Shown here: positions 45,574 through 54,923 of the stretch, one piece after another
How the letters are laid out: each line of letters begins with the position of its first letter
How positions within the stretch are numbered: position 1 is the stretch's first letter
NCBI GenBank assembly: GCA_016741995.1
Contig: JACVCO010000001.1
Span: 208,501 to 272,500, forward strand
DNA length: 64,000 bases
Source: Hydrogenophaga sp.
Lineage (GTDB): Bacteria > Pseudomonadota > Gammaproteobacteria > Burkholderiales > Burkholderiaceae_C
Reading direction: 5' to 3'
Made by a program: the position numbers and the translations under genes
The notes under the pieces: model-generated
Databases searched by the model: none
Seen by the model: only the letters and a program-made list of their open reading frames with translations
What the model was told of the DNA's origin: nothing

Positions 45574-46656
45574 ATGAGCCTGTCCCGCGACGAACTCGAA
45601 GCCCGCCTGCACTACCCGCTGGGGGCCGCCCTGCCCGAGACGGGCCGCGCGCTGGTGGTGGCGCCGGGCGTGAAATGGGTGCGCATGGCCCTGCCCTTCG
45701 CGCTCGACCACATCAACCTCTGGCTGCTGCGCGACACGCTGGACGACCGCGAGGGTTGGACGGTGGTGGACTGCTGCATCACGCGCGACGAAGCGAAGGC
45801 GCAGTGGGAACAGCTTTTCGCCAACGAGCTCGAGGGCCTGCCGGTGCTGCGCGTGGTGGTCACACACATGCACCCGGACCACATCGGCCTGGCGCACTGG
45901 CTGTGCGAGCGCTGGAGCACGGCCGAACACGAGTGCCGCCTGTGGATCAGCGCGACCGACTACGTGATGGCGCGGCTGGGTTCGCAGAGCAGCAACGGCT
46001 TCGGCGGCGAGGGCGCGGCGGTCTTCTTCGCCAGCCACGGCCTGAACGACCCCGACGCCGTGGCCAAGATCCGGGCCCGCGCCAACTACTACCCCAACCT
46101 GGTGCCGGCCGTGCCGCCGCGCTCGCGGCGCCTGCTCGACGGCATGGCGCTGCGCATCGGTGGCCACAGCTGGCGCTGCATCAGCGGCTACGGTCACGCG
46201 CCCGAGCACATCGCGCTGTGGTGCGAAGCGCTGGGCGTGCTCATCAGCGGCGACATGATCCTGCCGCGGATTTCCACCAACGTGAGCGTGTACGACCAGG
46301 AGCCCGAGGCCGATTCGCTCACGCTGTTCCTCGACTCGATCGACAAATTCCGCCCCCTGCCCGCGGACACGCTGGTGCTGCCGTCGCACGGCAAGCCCTT
46401 CACCGGCCTGCACGAGCGCATCGACCAGTTGTACGACCACCACCGCGACCGCCTGGCCGAGGTGATGGCGACCTGCCGCGAGAAGCCCAGCAGCGCCAAC
46501 GACGTGCTGCCCGTGCTGTTCCCGCGCGCGCTCGACCTGCACCAGACCACCTTCGCCATGGGCGAAACGGTGGCGCACCTGAACCGGTTGTGGCACGGCG
46601 GGCAACTTGTGCGCGAGCGAGGGGCCGACGGCGTGTGGCGCTTCAGCGCCGCGTGA
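45574..46656 (+). CDS. Metallo-beta-lactamase-fold hydrolase under LiuR control
   Basis: A 360-residue hydrolase with the di-metal motif THMHPDHIGLAHW (His98, His100, Asp102, His103), a later metal-binding His in SGYGHAPEHIALW and Asp in LISGDMILP. This looks like the glyoxalase-II-like branch with a C-terminal extension. It begins at the ATG at 45574 immediately after a LiuR-type operator; an in-frame TTG at 45520 lies inside the operator. It may act as a thioesterase or lactonase in branched acyl-CoA metabolism. The substrate is not deducible. Its TGA is fused with the stop of the metallopeptidase gene in TGATCA. Confidence 0.87.
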   Translation: MSLSRDELEARLHYPLGAALPETGRALVVAPGVKWVRMALPFALDHINLWLLRDTLDDREGWTVVDCCITRDEAKAQWEQLFANELEGLPVLRVVVTHMHPDHIGLAHWLCERWSTAEHECRLWISATDYVMARLGSQSSNGFGGEGAAVFFASHGLNDPDAVAKIRARANYYPNLVPAVPPRSRRLLDGMALRIGGHSWRCISGYGHAPEHIALWCEALGVLISGDMILPRISTNVSVYDQEPEADSLTLFLDSIDKFRPLPADTLVLPSHGKPFTGLHERIDQLYDHHRDRLAEVMATCREKPSSANDVLPVLFPRALDLHQTTFAMGETVAHLNRLWHGGQLVRERGADGVWRFSAA

Positions 46657-47532
46657 TCAGCCCGCCTCGGCGAGCGGCAGCGCCGCGTCCTTGAGCGCGC
46701 GGCGGCGCTCGGCGTGATCGGGCATCACGCTGGCGACCACGTCCCAGAAGCGCGGGCTGTGGTCCATGTGGCGCAGGTGGCTGAGTTCGTGCACCACCAC
46801 GTAGTCGATCATGTCCATCGACAGGTGGATCAGCCGCCAGTTGAGGCGGATGCGGCCGTCGGCGCTGGCGCTGCCCCAGCGCGTGTCGGCGTTGGAAAGC
46901 GACAGACGCACCCACTGCACACCAAGCCGCGGCGCGAAGTGATCGAGCCGCTCGGTGAACACGCTGCGCGCGTGCCGCATCAGCCAGGCCTGCGCGGCGT
47001 CGCGGATCTGCGCTTCCTTGGCGTGGTGCGGCAGGCCGATGCGCAGCGTGCGCGTGGCGGCGTCGAGCGCGGCGCCGCGGCCCGAGAAGCCGTGTGCCGG
47101 GTCCAGCTGCAGGTGCACGGACTCACCCAGCAGGGGCAGTTCGGCGCCGTCGGCCCACACGATGCGGGAACGCGCCTGGTGCTGTGCGCGCTCGCGCGCC
47201 TCGACCAGCTTGTCGATCACCCAGCCGGCTTTCTCGTGCAGCACGGCCTCGATTTCGCCGAAGGTGCTCCAGCGCGGCGCGCGCACGCTCAGCCCCTCGG
47301 CACCGACGCTCAGGCCGATGGTGCGGCGCTTGCCGCGCTGGAATTCGTAGCCCACCTCGCAGCCGCGCAGCTGCACCCGGCGGTTGGCGCGCGGGTGGTG
47401 CCAGGCGGTGGGCTGGAAGACCTCGGTGAACGGCAGCGCGGGCGCCGCGGCCACGGGCTCCGGTGGCGGTGCCGGCCGTGCGGGCGACGGATCGCCGAAG
47501 AGATCGAGCGCGAGTTGAACGAAGCGCTCCAT
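46657..47532 (-). CDS. YgjP-like metallopeptidase domain protein
   Basis: A 291-residue protein with the YgjP/M48-like metal site: HELSHLRHMDHSPRFWDVV, with His248 and Glu249, His252 and a later His and Trp. The N-terminal half has basic segments (YEFQRGKRRTIGLSVG) typical of the family. The ATG at 47532 is used; a GTG three bases upstream gives one extra residue. The family contains predicted zinc proteases, function unknown. It lies 18 bases after plsC on the same strand. Confidence 0.85.
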   Translation of the reverse strand: MERFVQLALDLFGDPSPARPAPPPEPVAAAPALPFTEVFQPTAWHHPRANRRVQLRGCEVGYEFQRGKRRTIGLSVGAEGLSVRAPRWSTFGEIEAVLHEKAGWVIDKLVEARERAQHQARSRIVWADGAELPLLGESVHLQLDPAHGFSGRGAALDAATRTLRIGLPHHAKEAQIRDAAQAWLMRHARSVFTERLDHFAPRLGVQWVRLSLSNADTRWGSASADGRIRLNWRLIHLSMDMIDYVVVHELSHLRHMDHSPRFWDVVASVMPDHAERRRALKDAALPLAEAG

Positions 47533-47550
47533 CACGGCCTCAGCGCCCCT

Positions 47551-48294
47551 TCAACGGTAAGCCTCGGGGTCGAGGCGGCGCATCTCGGTCTCGATCCAGG
47601 TTTCGACCTCGCGCATCAGCTCGTCGGCCTCGCGCCCCTGGCTGGGGATGGGCTTGCCGATGACGAAATCGACCACACCGGGTTTCTTGATGAAGGCCCG
47701 GCGCGGCCAGCACTTGGCCGAACTCACGGCGATGGGGATGACGGGCGCGCCGGTGGCCACGGCCAGGCGCGTGCCGCCGGTTTTGTACTGGCCCTGCTGG
47801 CCGCGCGGAATGCGCGTGCCCTCGGGAAACATGATCACCCAGGTGCCCTGGTCGAGCAGGCGCTGGCCTTGTTCGACCACCTTGTTGAAGGCCTGTGCGC
47901 GCTTGCTGCGGTCGATGTGGATCATGTCGAGCCGGCCCATGGCCCAGCCGAAGAAGGGCACGTAGAGCAGCTCTTTCTTGAACACGTAGGCCAGCGGGTG
48001 CGGCATCAGCGTGGGCATGGCGAAGGTCTCCCACGTGGACTGGTGCTTGAGCAGCAGGATGGCCGGCGCCGTGCTGCCCACGGGCAGGTTCTCCATGCCG
48101 GTGACGCGGTTGCGGATGCCCAGGATCCAGGTGCCGCTGACCACCGCAACGCGCAGCCAGCCCGCGCACATCCAGTACAGCGCGGTGCTGCTCACGAAGG
48201 GCGAGACCAGGACGACCGCCAGGCCCCAGGGAATCACCGTGACCACCATCACGACGATGTGCAACAGGGAGCGCAGGAAGTGGATGGCGATCAT
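47551..48294 (-). CDS. plsC: 1-acyl-sn-glycerol-3-phosphate acyltransferase
   Basis: Makes phosphatidic acid from lysophosphatidic acid at the inner membrane. The 247-residue protein has an N-terminal membrane helix (LLHIVVMVVTVIPWGLAVVL) and acyltransferase motifs: KHQSTWETF (His with Glu five residues on, in place of the common HX4D), FPEGTRIPRGQ, and VIPIAVSS. The ATG at 48294 overlaps the gmhB stop as ATGA. The set gmhB-plsC after glyQS is a familiar betaproteobacterial order (from memory). The HX4E variant is found in other bacterial PlsC-like proteins. Confidence 0.92.
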   Translation of the reverse strand: MIAIHFLRSLLHIVVMVVTVIPWGLAVVLVSPFVSSTALYWMCAGWLRVAVVSGTWILGIRNRVTGMENLPVGSTAPAILLLKHQSTWETFAMPTLMPHPLAYVFKKELLYVPFFGWAMGRLDMIHIDRSKRAQAFNKVVEQGQRLLDQGTWVIMFPEGTRIPRGQQGQYKTGGTRLAVATGAPVIPIAVSSAKCWPRRAFIKKPGVVDFVIGKPIPSQGREADELMREVETWIETEMRRLDPEAYR

Positions 48295-48869
48295 GCGTTG
48301 GCTTTGGGGGCGGGAGCGGGTTGGGCGAGCAGCCAGTCGGCGAAGGCGCTCAGGTCGGCGTGCACCTGGGCCCCGGGAGGCAGATCGGGGATGGCCGCGG
48401 GCGCGAGGCTGGCGTAGGTAGCCGACAGGCCGGTGAGCAGCAGGTGCGCGGGGCAGCCCGCGGTGGCGCCGGCCTGCACATGGCGCAGCGAATTGCCCAC
48501 CGCCGGCACCTCGGCCAGCGGCACGCCGAAGCGCGCGCCGATCTGGCGGAACAGGCCCGGCGCGGGCTTGCGGCATTCGCAGGCGTCTTCGGGCGCGTGC
48601 GGGCAGATGAAGATGGCCTCGACCCGCGCACCGGCCGCGGCCAACTGGCGCTGCATCTTGGCGTGAATGGCGTTAAGCGAGGCCATGTCGAACAGGCCGC
48701 GGCCGATGCCCGATTGGTTGGTGGCCAGCACCACGCGCCAGCCGCCGTGGTTGAGCCGGGCCACCGCCTCGAGCGCGCCGGGCAAGGGCTCCCACTCGTC
48801 CGGCGACGCCACCTTGTCGTCGCGGCTGCGGTTGAGCGTGCCGTCGCGGTCGAGGATGAGCAGCTTCAT
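48291..48869 (-). CDS. gmhB: D-glycero-beta-D-manno-heptose-1,7-bisphosphate 7-phosphatase
   Basis: A HAD phosphatase for the LPS heptose pathway, 192 residues. Motif I is LILDRDGTLNRS with Asp7 and Asp9. The cysteine-histidine loop ICPHAPEDACECRKP is the zinc finger special to GmhB and supports the call. NQSGIGRGLF and the GN-type motif near AVGNSLRHVQAG complete the fold. The stop overlaps the plsC start. The gene lies 7 bases after glyS. Confidence 0.92.
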   Translation of the reverse strand: MKLLILDRDGTLNRSRDDKVASPDEWEPLPGALEAVARLNHGGWRVVLATNQSGIGRGLFDMASLNAIHAKMQRQLAAAGARVEAIFICPHAPEDACECRKPAPGLFRQIGARFGVPLAEVPAVGNSLRHVQAGATAGCPAHLLLTGLSATYASLAPAAIPDLPPGAQVHADLSAFADWLLAQPAPAPKANA

Positions 48870-48876
48870 GCCGCGA

Positions 48877-51003
48877 TCATGCCGCGAGTCGGGACAGGTC
48901 GGCCACGCGGTTCATCGCGCGGTGCAGTTGCTGCAGCAAAGCCAGGCGGTTGGCCTTGAGCGCGGGGTCGTCGGCGTTGACCATCACGCCATCGAAGAAC
49001 GCGTCGACCGGCGCCCGCAGCGCGGCCAGCGCCTGCAGGCTGGCGGTGAAGTCGCCGGCCTCGAACCGCGCGTCGGCGCCGGGCACGGTGGCCTGCATGG
49101 CGTCGAACAGGGCGCGCTCGGCGGGCTCGTTCAGCAGGCTGGCGTTCACCGCATCGCCCACGCCGTCGGACTTCTTGAGGATGTTGCCGATGCGCTTGTT
49201 GGCGGCGGCGAGCGCGGGGGCTTCGGGGAGCGCCTGGAACTCGCGCACCGCGGCCAGGCGGCGCGGCACGGTGGACCAGAAGCCGAGCTGGCGCGCATAC
49301 AGCGCCGCGTCCACCTCGGCCACCGAATAGCCGCTGTCCTTGAGGTAGCCCTTGAGGCGTTCGATCAGGAACTCGTCGAGCTGCACCACGGTGTCTTGCA
49401 ACGCCCCTTTGGGAAACACCGAGAACGCCAGGCGCGTGAGTTCGTGGAACTGCAGCGGCAAGCCGCCTTCGATCAGCATGCGCGCCACACCCAACGCGTG
49501 CCGGCGCAACGCGAACGGGTCCTTGTCGCCCGTGGGCAGGTTGCCGATGCCGAACATGCCCGCCAGCGTCTCCAGCTTGTCGGCCAGCGCCACCACCGTG
49601 CCCACGGTGTTGCGCGGCAGCGCGTCGCCCGCGAAGCGCGGCTTGTAGTGGTCTTCGATCGCGAAGGCGATGGCTTCGGACAGGCCGTCGTGGCGCGCGT
49701 AGTAGCCGCCCATGATGCCCTGCAGCTCGGAGAACTCGCCCACCATGTCGGTGAGCAGGTCGGTCTTGGCCAGGCGCGCGGCGGTGTCGGCCTGCTGGGC
49801 GAGCACATCGCCACCGAGTTGCTGGCCGATGGCCTTGGCCATCGCACGCACGCGCTCCACGCGCTCGCCCTGCGTGCCCAGCTGGTTGTGATAGACCACC
49901 TTGCCCAGGCCCTCGACGCGCGATTCGAGCGTTTTCTTGCGGTCCTGGTCGAAGAAGAACTTGGCGTCGGCCAGGCGCGGGCGCACCACGCGCTCGTTGC
50001 CGCCGGTAACGGCGCTGGCATCCGCGGGGCTGATGTTGCTGACGACGAGGAACCGGTTCGTGAGCCGGCCCTGCGCGTCGAGCAGCGGGAAGTACTTCTG
50101 GTTGGCCTTCATCGTGAGGATGAGGCACTCCTGCGGCACGTCGAGGAACTGCGTCTCGAACTCGCAGACCAGCACGTTGGGGCGCTCGACCAGTGCGGTG
50201 ACTTCGTCGAGCAGGGCGTCGTCGTCGATGGGCTGGCAGCCGCCACCCACCTTCGCGGCGGCTGCGGCGAGCTGGCGCACGATCTCGGCGCGGCGATCAG
50301 CGAACGAGGCGATCACGGCGCCGTCGTTCGCCAGCGCGGCGGCGTAGGCGTCGGCGTTGGCAATGACCACGGGGTCCACCTTCGCTTCGAAGCGGTGGCC
50401 GTGCGTGGTGTTGCCCGACTGCAGGCCCAGGGCCTGGACCGGCACCACGGCGCTGCCGTGCAAGGCCACCAGGCCGTGCGCCGGCCGCACGAACTGCACG
50501 CTGTCCCAGCCGGGCAGCGCGCAGCCCGATTCGAGCTGGTACGTCATGACCTTGGGGATGGGCAACTGCGCGATGGCCTCGTCGAGCGCCTTCTGCAGAC
50601 CGGCCGCCAGTTCGGCGCCAGGCGCCACGCTGTCGAAGAAGAGCGCCTCGGCCTTGCCGTCCGGGGCGCGGCGAAGGCCGGCCACGGCGGACGCGTCAGC
50701 GCCCAGGCCGGCCAGGCGTTTGAGCAGCGCGGGCGTGGGCTGGCCGTTGGCGTCCAGGCCCACGGCCACGGGCATGAGTTTTTGCGAGACGGGCTTGTCG
50801 GCCGCGCGGGCGAGCACGCCCACCACGTGAGCACCCAGGCGGCGCGGCGACGCAAAGGCCGTGACGGCGGCGTCGGCCGGGGCCAGGCCCCGGGCCTTGA
50901 GGCTTTGTACGAGCGCGGTGGCGAAGGCGTCGCCGAGTTTCTTGAGCGCCTTGGGCGGCAGCTCCTCGACGAAAAGTTCGACGAGCAGGTTCTGTGCGGT
51001 CAT
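48877..51003 (-). CDS. glyS: Glycyl-tRNA synthetase beta subunit
   Basis: The beta chain of the heterotetrameric bacterial glycyl-tRNA synthetase, 708 residues, a typical size. It opens with NLLVELFVEELPPKALK, the family N-terminus. The HD-like domain and the C-terminal anticodon-binding part (VDAFFDGVMVNADDPALKAN) are present. It is translated just after glyQ (16 bases) and is essential for charging tRNA(Gly). The final residues NRVADLSRLAA match the usual end. Confidence 0.96.
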   Translation of the reverse strand: MTAQNLLVELFVEELPPKALKKLGDAFATALVQSLKARGLAPADAAVTAFASPRRLGAHVVGVLARAADKPVSQKLMPVAVGLDANGQPTPALLKRLAGLGADASAVAGLRRAPDGKAEALFFDSVAPGAELAAGLQKALDEAIAQLPIPKVMTYQLESGCALPGWDSVQFVRPAHGLVALHGSAVVPVQALGLQSGNTTHGHRFEAKVDPVVIANADAYAAALANDGAVIASFADRRAEIVRQLAAAAAKVGGGCQPIDDDALLDEVTALVERPNVLVCEFETQFLDVPQECLILTMKANQKYFPLLDAQGRLTNRFLVVSNISPADASAVTGGNERVVRPRLADAKFFFDQDRKKTLESRVEGLGKVVYHNQLGTQGERVERVRAMAKAIGQQLGGDVLAQQADTAARLAKTDLLTDMVGEFSELQGIMGGYYARHDGLSEAIAFAIEDHYKPRFAGDALPRNTVGTVVALADKLETLAGMFGIGNLPTGDKDPFALRRHALGVARMLIEGGLPLQFHELTRLAFSVFPKGALQDTVVQLDEFLIERLKGYLKDSGYSVAEVDAALYARQLGFWSTVPRRLAAVREFQALPEAPALAAANKRIGNILKKSDGVGDAVNASLLNEPAERALFDAMQATVPGADARFEAGDFTASLQALAALRAPVDAFFDGVMVNADDPALKANRLALLQQLHRAMNRVADLSRLAA

Positions 51004-51019
51004 CGTTGTTCTGCTTTCC

Positions 51020-51925
51020 TCAGGCGGCTTTCTTCTCGATCTGCGCCACCCACTCGCGCGGCGCCATGGGGAAGCCCAGGCGCTCGCGGCTCTCGTAGTA
51101 GCTCTGGGCCACGCTGCGCGCGAGGTTGCGGATGCGGCCGATGTAGGCCGCGCGCTCGGTCACGCTGATGGCGCCGCGCGCGTCGAGCAGGTTGAAGCTG
51201 TGCGCGCACTTGAGCACCTGCTCGTAGGCCGGCAGCGCGAGCTGTTCGCCCATCAGGTGTTTGGCCTGCTTTTCGTGCGCGGCGAAGGCGGTGAACAGGA
51301 AGTCGGCGTCGCTGTGCTCGAAGTTGTAGGTGGATTGCTCCACCTCGTTCTGCTTGTACACATCGCCGTAGCTCAGGCCCTCGGTCCACACCAGGTTGTA
51401 GACGTTGTCCACGCCCTGCAGGTACATGGCCAGGCGCTCCAGGCCGTAGGTGATCTCGCCGGTGGCGGGCTTGCAATCGATGCCGCCGACCTGCTGGAAG
51501 TAGGTGAACTGCGTCACTTCCATGCCGTTGAGCCACACCTCCCAGCCGAGGCCCCAGGCACCCAACGTGGGGTTCTCCCAGTCGTCCTCGACGAAGCGGA
51601 TGTCGTTCTTCTTCAGGTCGAAGCCCAGGGCTTCGAGCGAGCCGAGGTAGAGCTCGAGGATGTTGGCCGGCGCGGGTTTGAGCACCACCTGGTATTGGTA
51701 GTAGTGCTGCAGGCGGTTGGGGTTCTCGCCATAGCGGCCGTCCTTGGGGCGGCGGCTGGGCTGCACGTAGGCGGCCTTCCACGGCTCGGGGCCGATGGCG
51801 CGCAGGAAGGTGGCGGTGTGGCTGGTGCCGGCGCCCACTTCCATGTCGTAGGGCTGCAGCAGCGCGCAGCCCTGCTCGGCCCAGTAGGACTGCAACTTCA
51901 GGATGATTTGCTGGAAGGTCAACAT
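51020..51925 (-). CDS. glyQ: Glycyl-tRNA synthetase alpha subunit
   Basis: The catalytic class II core of glycyl-tRNA synthetase, 301 residues. It starts [20 protein letters not shown], the family N-terminus. Class II motifs are seen around [21 protein letters not shown] and [17 protein letters not shown], and motif 3-like residues near [16 protein letters not shown]. The C-terminal ends KKAA. It forms an operon with glyS. A hairpin with a short T-run lies just upstream of its start. Confidence 0.97.
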   Translation of the reverse strand: MLTFQQIILKLQSYWAEQGCALLQPYDMEVGAGTSHTATFLRAIGPEPWKAAYVQPSRRPKDGRYGENPNRLQHYYQYQVVLKPAPANILELYLGSLEALGFDLKKNDIRFVEDDWENPTLGAWGLGWEVWLNGMEVTQFTYFQQVGGIDCKPATGEITYGLERLAMYLQGVDNVYNLVWTEGLSYGDVYKQNEVEQSTYNFEHSDADFLFTAFAAHEKQAKHLMGEQLALPAYEQVLKCAHSFNLLDARGAISVTERAAYIGRIRNLARSVAQSYYESRERLGFPMAPREWVAQIEKKAA

Positions 51926-51933
51926 GCACGAAA

Positions 51934-51953
51934 GGCCCGCGCGAGGGCGGGCC
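51934..51953 (-). terminator. Hairpin between lnt and glyQ
   Basis: GGCCCGC and GCGGGCC form a perfect 7-bp stem with a six-base loop. Read on the minus strand the stem is followed by TTTCG, so it may be a weak intrinsic terminator for lnt transcripts. It lies only 8 bases before the glyQ start codon, so it could equally be a leader hairpin of glyQ mRNA. The remainder of the 152-base gap is GC-rich and holds nothing else I recognise. Confidence 0.5.
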
Positions 51954-52077
51954 GTCGGGTTCGGGAGATCGGGGAAATCGGGTGCCGGGCGAGGCCGCGG
52001 CAGCGAAGGGCGATTTTACGGGGCGGGGCCCGGCGCCGCCGGCTCAGCGCCGGTCGGCTTGGGACGCCACCACCGGC

Positions 52078-53895
52078 TCAGCGCCGGCGGGTGCGCCCGC
52101 CGCGGCGGCCCAGGTTGCGCAGCGAGGCGATCACCAGCACCAGCAGGCCGCACAACAGCCAGGCCGGCTTGAGGCCCCAGCGCGCGGTCCACTCGGCGTA
52201 AGGCGTGAGGCCGCGGCGGCCTTCGACGACGGCCTCCAGCCGGCCACGCTCCAGCCGCGGCAGGGCGTGGGTGACGGCGCCGCGGTGGTCGATCGCCGCG
52301 GTGGCACCGGTGTTGGTGGCGCGCAGCATGGGGCGGCCGAACTCGATGGCACGCAGGCGCGAGATCTGCAGGTGCTGGTCGATCGCAACGCTGTCGCCGA
52401 ACCAGGCGATGTTGCTCAGGTTGACGAGCACCGTGGGCGCGGCCCCGCCATCGCGGAAGGACGCGGCGATTTCCTCGCCGAACAGATCCTCGTAGCAGAT
52501 GTTGGGCGCGATGCGCTGGCCCGCCCACACCCAGGCCGGCTGCGGCAGCGCACCGCGCGCAAAGTCGCCCAGCGGGATGTTCATCATCTGCGTGAACCAG
52601 CGGAAGAAAGGCGGAATGAACTCGCCGAAGGGCACGAGGTGGTGTTTGTCGTACTGGTGCACGAGCTGCTGCGCCTCGCGGGCCTGCGGGTCGGCCAGCA
52701 GGCGCTGCGCGGCAGCGGGCGTGAGGCCCCACACCGAGTTGGTGTAGCCCGCCTCCAGGCTGCCCAGCGGCAGGCCGGTGAGCACGGCGGTGGGCTGGGC
52801 GCCCGCCTGCGCCGCCAGCGGCGCGAGCAGGCCGCGCCAGAAATCGGGGCCGAGCTGCGCCGGCAGCAGCGGCAGGGCCGTTTCGGGGGCCACCACCAGT
52901 TGCGGGCCGTTGGGCAATGCGGCGGCCGCGATGGCTTCGTGCATCTGCCGCGGGTACCAGTCAAGCGCGTTCGCCACGCCGGTGCCGGGCACGAACTTCT
53001 GATCCTGCGGGATGTTGCCTTGCAGCAGCCACACGCGCAGCGGGCCGGTGGAGGCCGTGTCGGCCAGGCCCAGGTTGCGCCAGCGTTCGCCGCCACCCAG
53101 CAAGCTGACCAGCAGCGCGGCCACCACGCCCCAACCGAGCACACCGCGCGCCACGCCCCACCAGGAGATGGTGCGCAGCTGCAGCCCGGTCTTGGGGGTG
53201 GTGACGTACACCCCGCCTGTGGGGCGCGTGGCCACCGGGCGCACCGGCTGGCGCAGCCAGGCCACCGCGCGATGAACCCCCGCGGTGATCAACGAGGCCA
53301 GCACATAGGCCAGCACCGCGGCCAGGAAGCCCATGCCGTACACGCCCACGAGCGGCGCCCACGGCGCCATCAGATCGACCTGCGCGTAACCCCCCGCACC
53401 CCAGGGGAAGCCCGTGAGGAACTGGCCGCGGGCGAGCTCGGCCAGCGTCCAGACGCCCGCAAACAGCAGGGCCTGGGCACTGCGCGCCAGCGGCGCCCAG
53501 GCGCACAGGAAGCCCACGGCGATGGCGTAGTACAGCGCCAGCGCGCCGGCCAGCGCGAGCACCGCCAGGGCGGCCAGCCACGCCGGCAGGCCGCCGTAGG
53601 TGTTCATGGAAATGAAGAGCCACCAGAAGGTGCCGGCCAGCCAGGCCGTGGAGAACACCCAGCCGCGCCACATGGCCTGGCCCACGCGGGTGGAAAACTG
53701 CAGCGCGAACACCAGCAGCGCGAGCGAAACGATCTGCAAACCACCGCTGGCTTGCCCCAGCGCGAAACCGGCCGGCACCCAGGCCTTGAGCGGCCAGGCG
53801 AGTGAGGCCGCTTGCGCCAGACCACCCGCGAGGCAGACCCAGAAGAAGAGGAAGCCGGCCAGCCGCGAGCCCCGCCCGGGTGGGCGTCGGGTCAT
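52078..53895 (-). CDS. lnt: Apolipoprotein N-acyltransferase
   Basis: Adds the third acyl chain to lipoproteins at the periplasmic face of the inner membrane. The N-terminal ~220 residues are hydrophobic helices. The C-terminal nitrilase-like domain has the catalytic Glu338 (VVAPETALP), Lys417 (QYDKHHLVPFGEF) and Cys467 (PNICYEDLFG), all in place. NLSNIAWFGDSVA after it is typical. I used the ATG at 53895 (MTRRPPGRGS); an in-frame ATG at 53943 adds 16 residues, and neither has a strong ribosome site. The corC gene ends 18 bases before that longer start, so corC and lnt are one operon, as in other proteobacteria. Confidence 0.94.
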   Translation of the reverse strand: MTRRPPGRGSRLAGFLFFWVCLAGGLAQAASLAWPLKAWVPAGFALGQASGGLQIVSLALLVFALQFSTRVGQAMWRGWVFSTAWLAGTFWWLFISMNTYGGLPAWLAALAVLALAGALALYYAIAVGFLCAWAPLARSAQALLFAGVWTLAELARGQFLTGFPWGAGGYAQVDLMAPWAPLVGVYGMGFLAAVLAYVLASLITAGVHRAVAWLRQPVRPVATRPTGGVYVTTPKTGLQLRTISWWGVARGVLGWGVVAALLVSLLGGGERWRNLGLADTASTGPLRVWLLQGNIPQDQKFVPGTGVANALDWYPRQMHEAIAAAALPNGPQLVVAPETALPLLPAQLGPDFWRGLLAPLAAQAGAQPTAVLTGLPLGSLEAGYTNSVWGLTPAAAQRLLADPQAREAQQLVHQYDKHHLVPFGEFIPPFFRWFTQMMNIPLGDFARGALPQPAWVWAGQRIAPNICYEDLFGEEIAASFRDGGAAPTVLVNLSNIAWFGDSVAIDQHLQISRLRAIEFGRPMLRATNTGATAAIDHRGAVTHALPRLERGRLEAVVEGRRGLTPYAEWTARWGLKPAWLLCGLLVLVIASLRNLGRRGGRTRRR

Positions 53896-53961
53896 GGGGT
53901 GAAAGCTCGAGGGGGTGTGGAGCGATCCGAAGAGGCTGCGCATGGGCCGTTGGGGATGGGA

Positions 53962-54828
53962 TCAGGGCTCGGACGGAAGCTGGGCGACCTTGAACCACTT
54001 CACGGCGCCGCCCTTGGTGTGCAGCACGGTGAAGCGCAATCCTTCAATCTGGTGCGCTTCGCCGCGCTTGGGCACGTGGCCCATGGTGTGCGCGATCAGG
54101 CCGCCGATGGTGTCGAAGTCTTCGTCGGAGAGCTTGAGCCCGAAGGCCTCGTTGATCCGTTCGATGGGTGTGTCTCCGCCCACGCGCCAGGTGCTGTCGG
54201 CCAGCGCGAAGATGTCGCCCGCGTCTTCGTCGACGTCGAACTCGTCCTCGATCTCGCCCACGATCTCCTCGAGCACGTCCTCGATGGTGATGAGGCCGGC
54301 CACGCGGCCGAACTCGTCGATGACGATGGCGAGGTGGTTGCGGTTGCCACGGAACTCGCGCAGCAGGTCGTTGAGGCCCTTGCTTTCGGGCACGAAGGTG
54401 GCCGGGCGCAGCAGCGCACGGATGTTGAGTTCGGGCGCGCGCTGCAGCTTGAGCAGGTCTTTCGCGAGCAGGATGCCGATGATGTTCTCGCGCTCGCTCT
54501 CGTAGACCGGAAAGCGCGAGTGCGCGGTGTCGATCACCAGGTGCAGCAGGTCGTCGTACGGCGCGTCGATGTCGATCATGTCCATGCGCGGCGCTGCCAC
54601 CATCACGTCGCCGGCGGTCATGTCGGCGATACGGATCACGCCCTCGAGCATCACCCGCGACTCGGCGTTGATGATGTCGTTGTCCTCGGCCTCGGCGAGG
54701 GTCTCGATCAGCTCGTCCTTCGAGTCCGGGCCGGGGTTGATGAACTCGACGAGTTTCTGCAGGAAACCGCGCTTGTCGGCAAGCCGCAGGCCACGCTGCG
54801 GCCCGCTACTGGGGGGGTGGTCAGCCAC
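53962..54828 (-). CDS. corC: HlyC/CorC-family CBS-domain protein
   Basis: A cytoplasmic CBS-pair protein of 288 residues, also called YbeX, linked to Mg/Co efflux and, by genetics in E. coli, to ribosome assembly. Visible parts are the acidic N-terminal segment LIETLAEAEDNDII, two CBS motifs (around IDAPYDDLLHLVIDTAHSRFP and PATFVPESKGLNDLLREF) and the C-terminal CorC_HlyC domain (GDTPIERINEAFGLKL). I chose the GTG at 54828 (MADHPPSSGP); longer frames begin at TTG without support. It precedes lnt, the usual order. Confidence 0.9.
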   Translation of the reverse strand: MADHPPSSGPQRGLRLADKRGFLQKLVEFINPGPDSKDELIETLAEAEDNDIINAESRVMLEGVIRIADMTAGDVMVAAPRMDMIDIDAPYDDLLHLVIDTAHSRFPVYESERENIIGILLAKDLLKLQRAPELNIRALLRPATFVPESKGLNDLLREFRGNRNHLAIVIDEFGRVAGLITIEDVLEEIVGEIEDEFDVDEDAGDIFALADSTWRVGGDTPIERINEAFGLKLSDEDFDTIGGLIAHTMGHVPKRGEAHQIEGLRFTVLHTKGGAVKWFKVAQLPSEP

Positions 54829-54923
54829 TGGAAATGACGGTGGTTGTAACAACGGGCAAGGATACCCCAAGGACTTGAAGGGACAAGCCCCGCGCGGGCC
54901 GACGGCGCGCCCGGGGCGACCTC

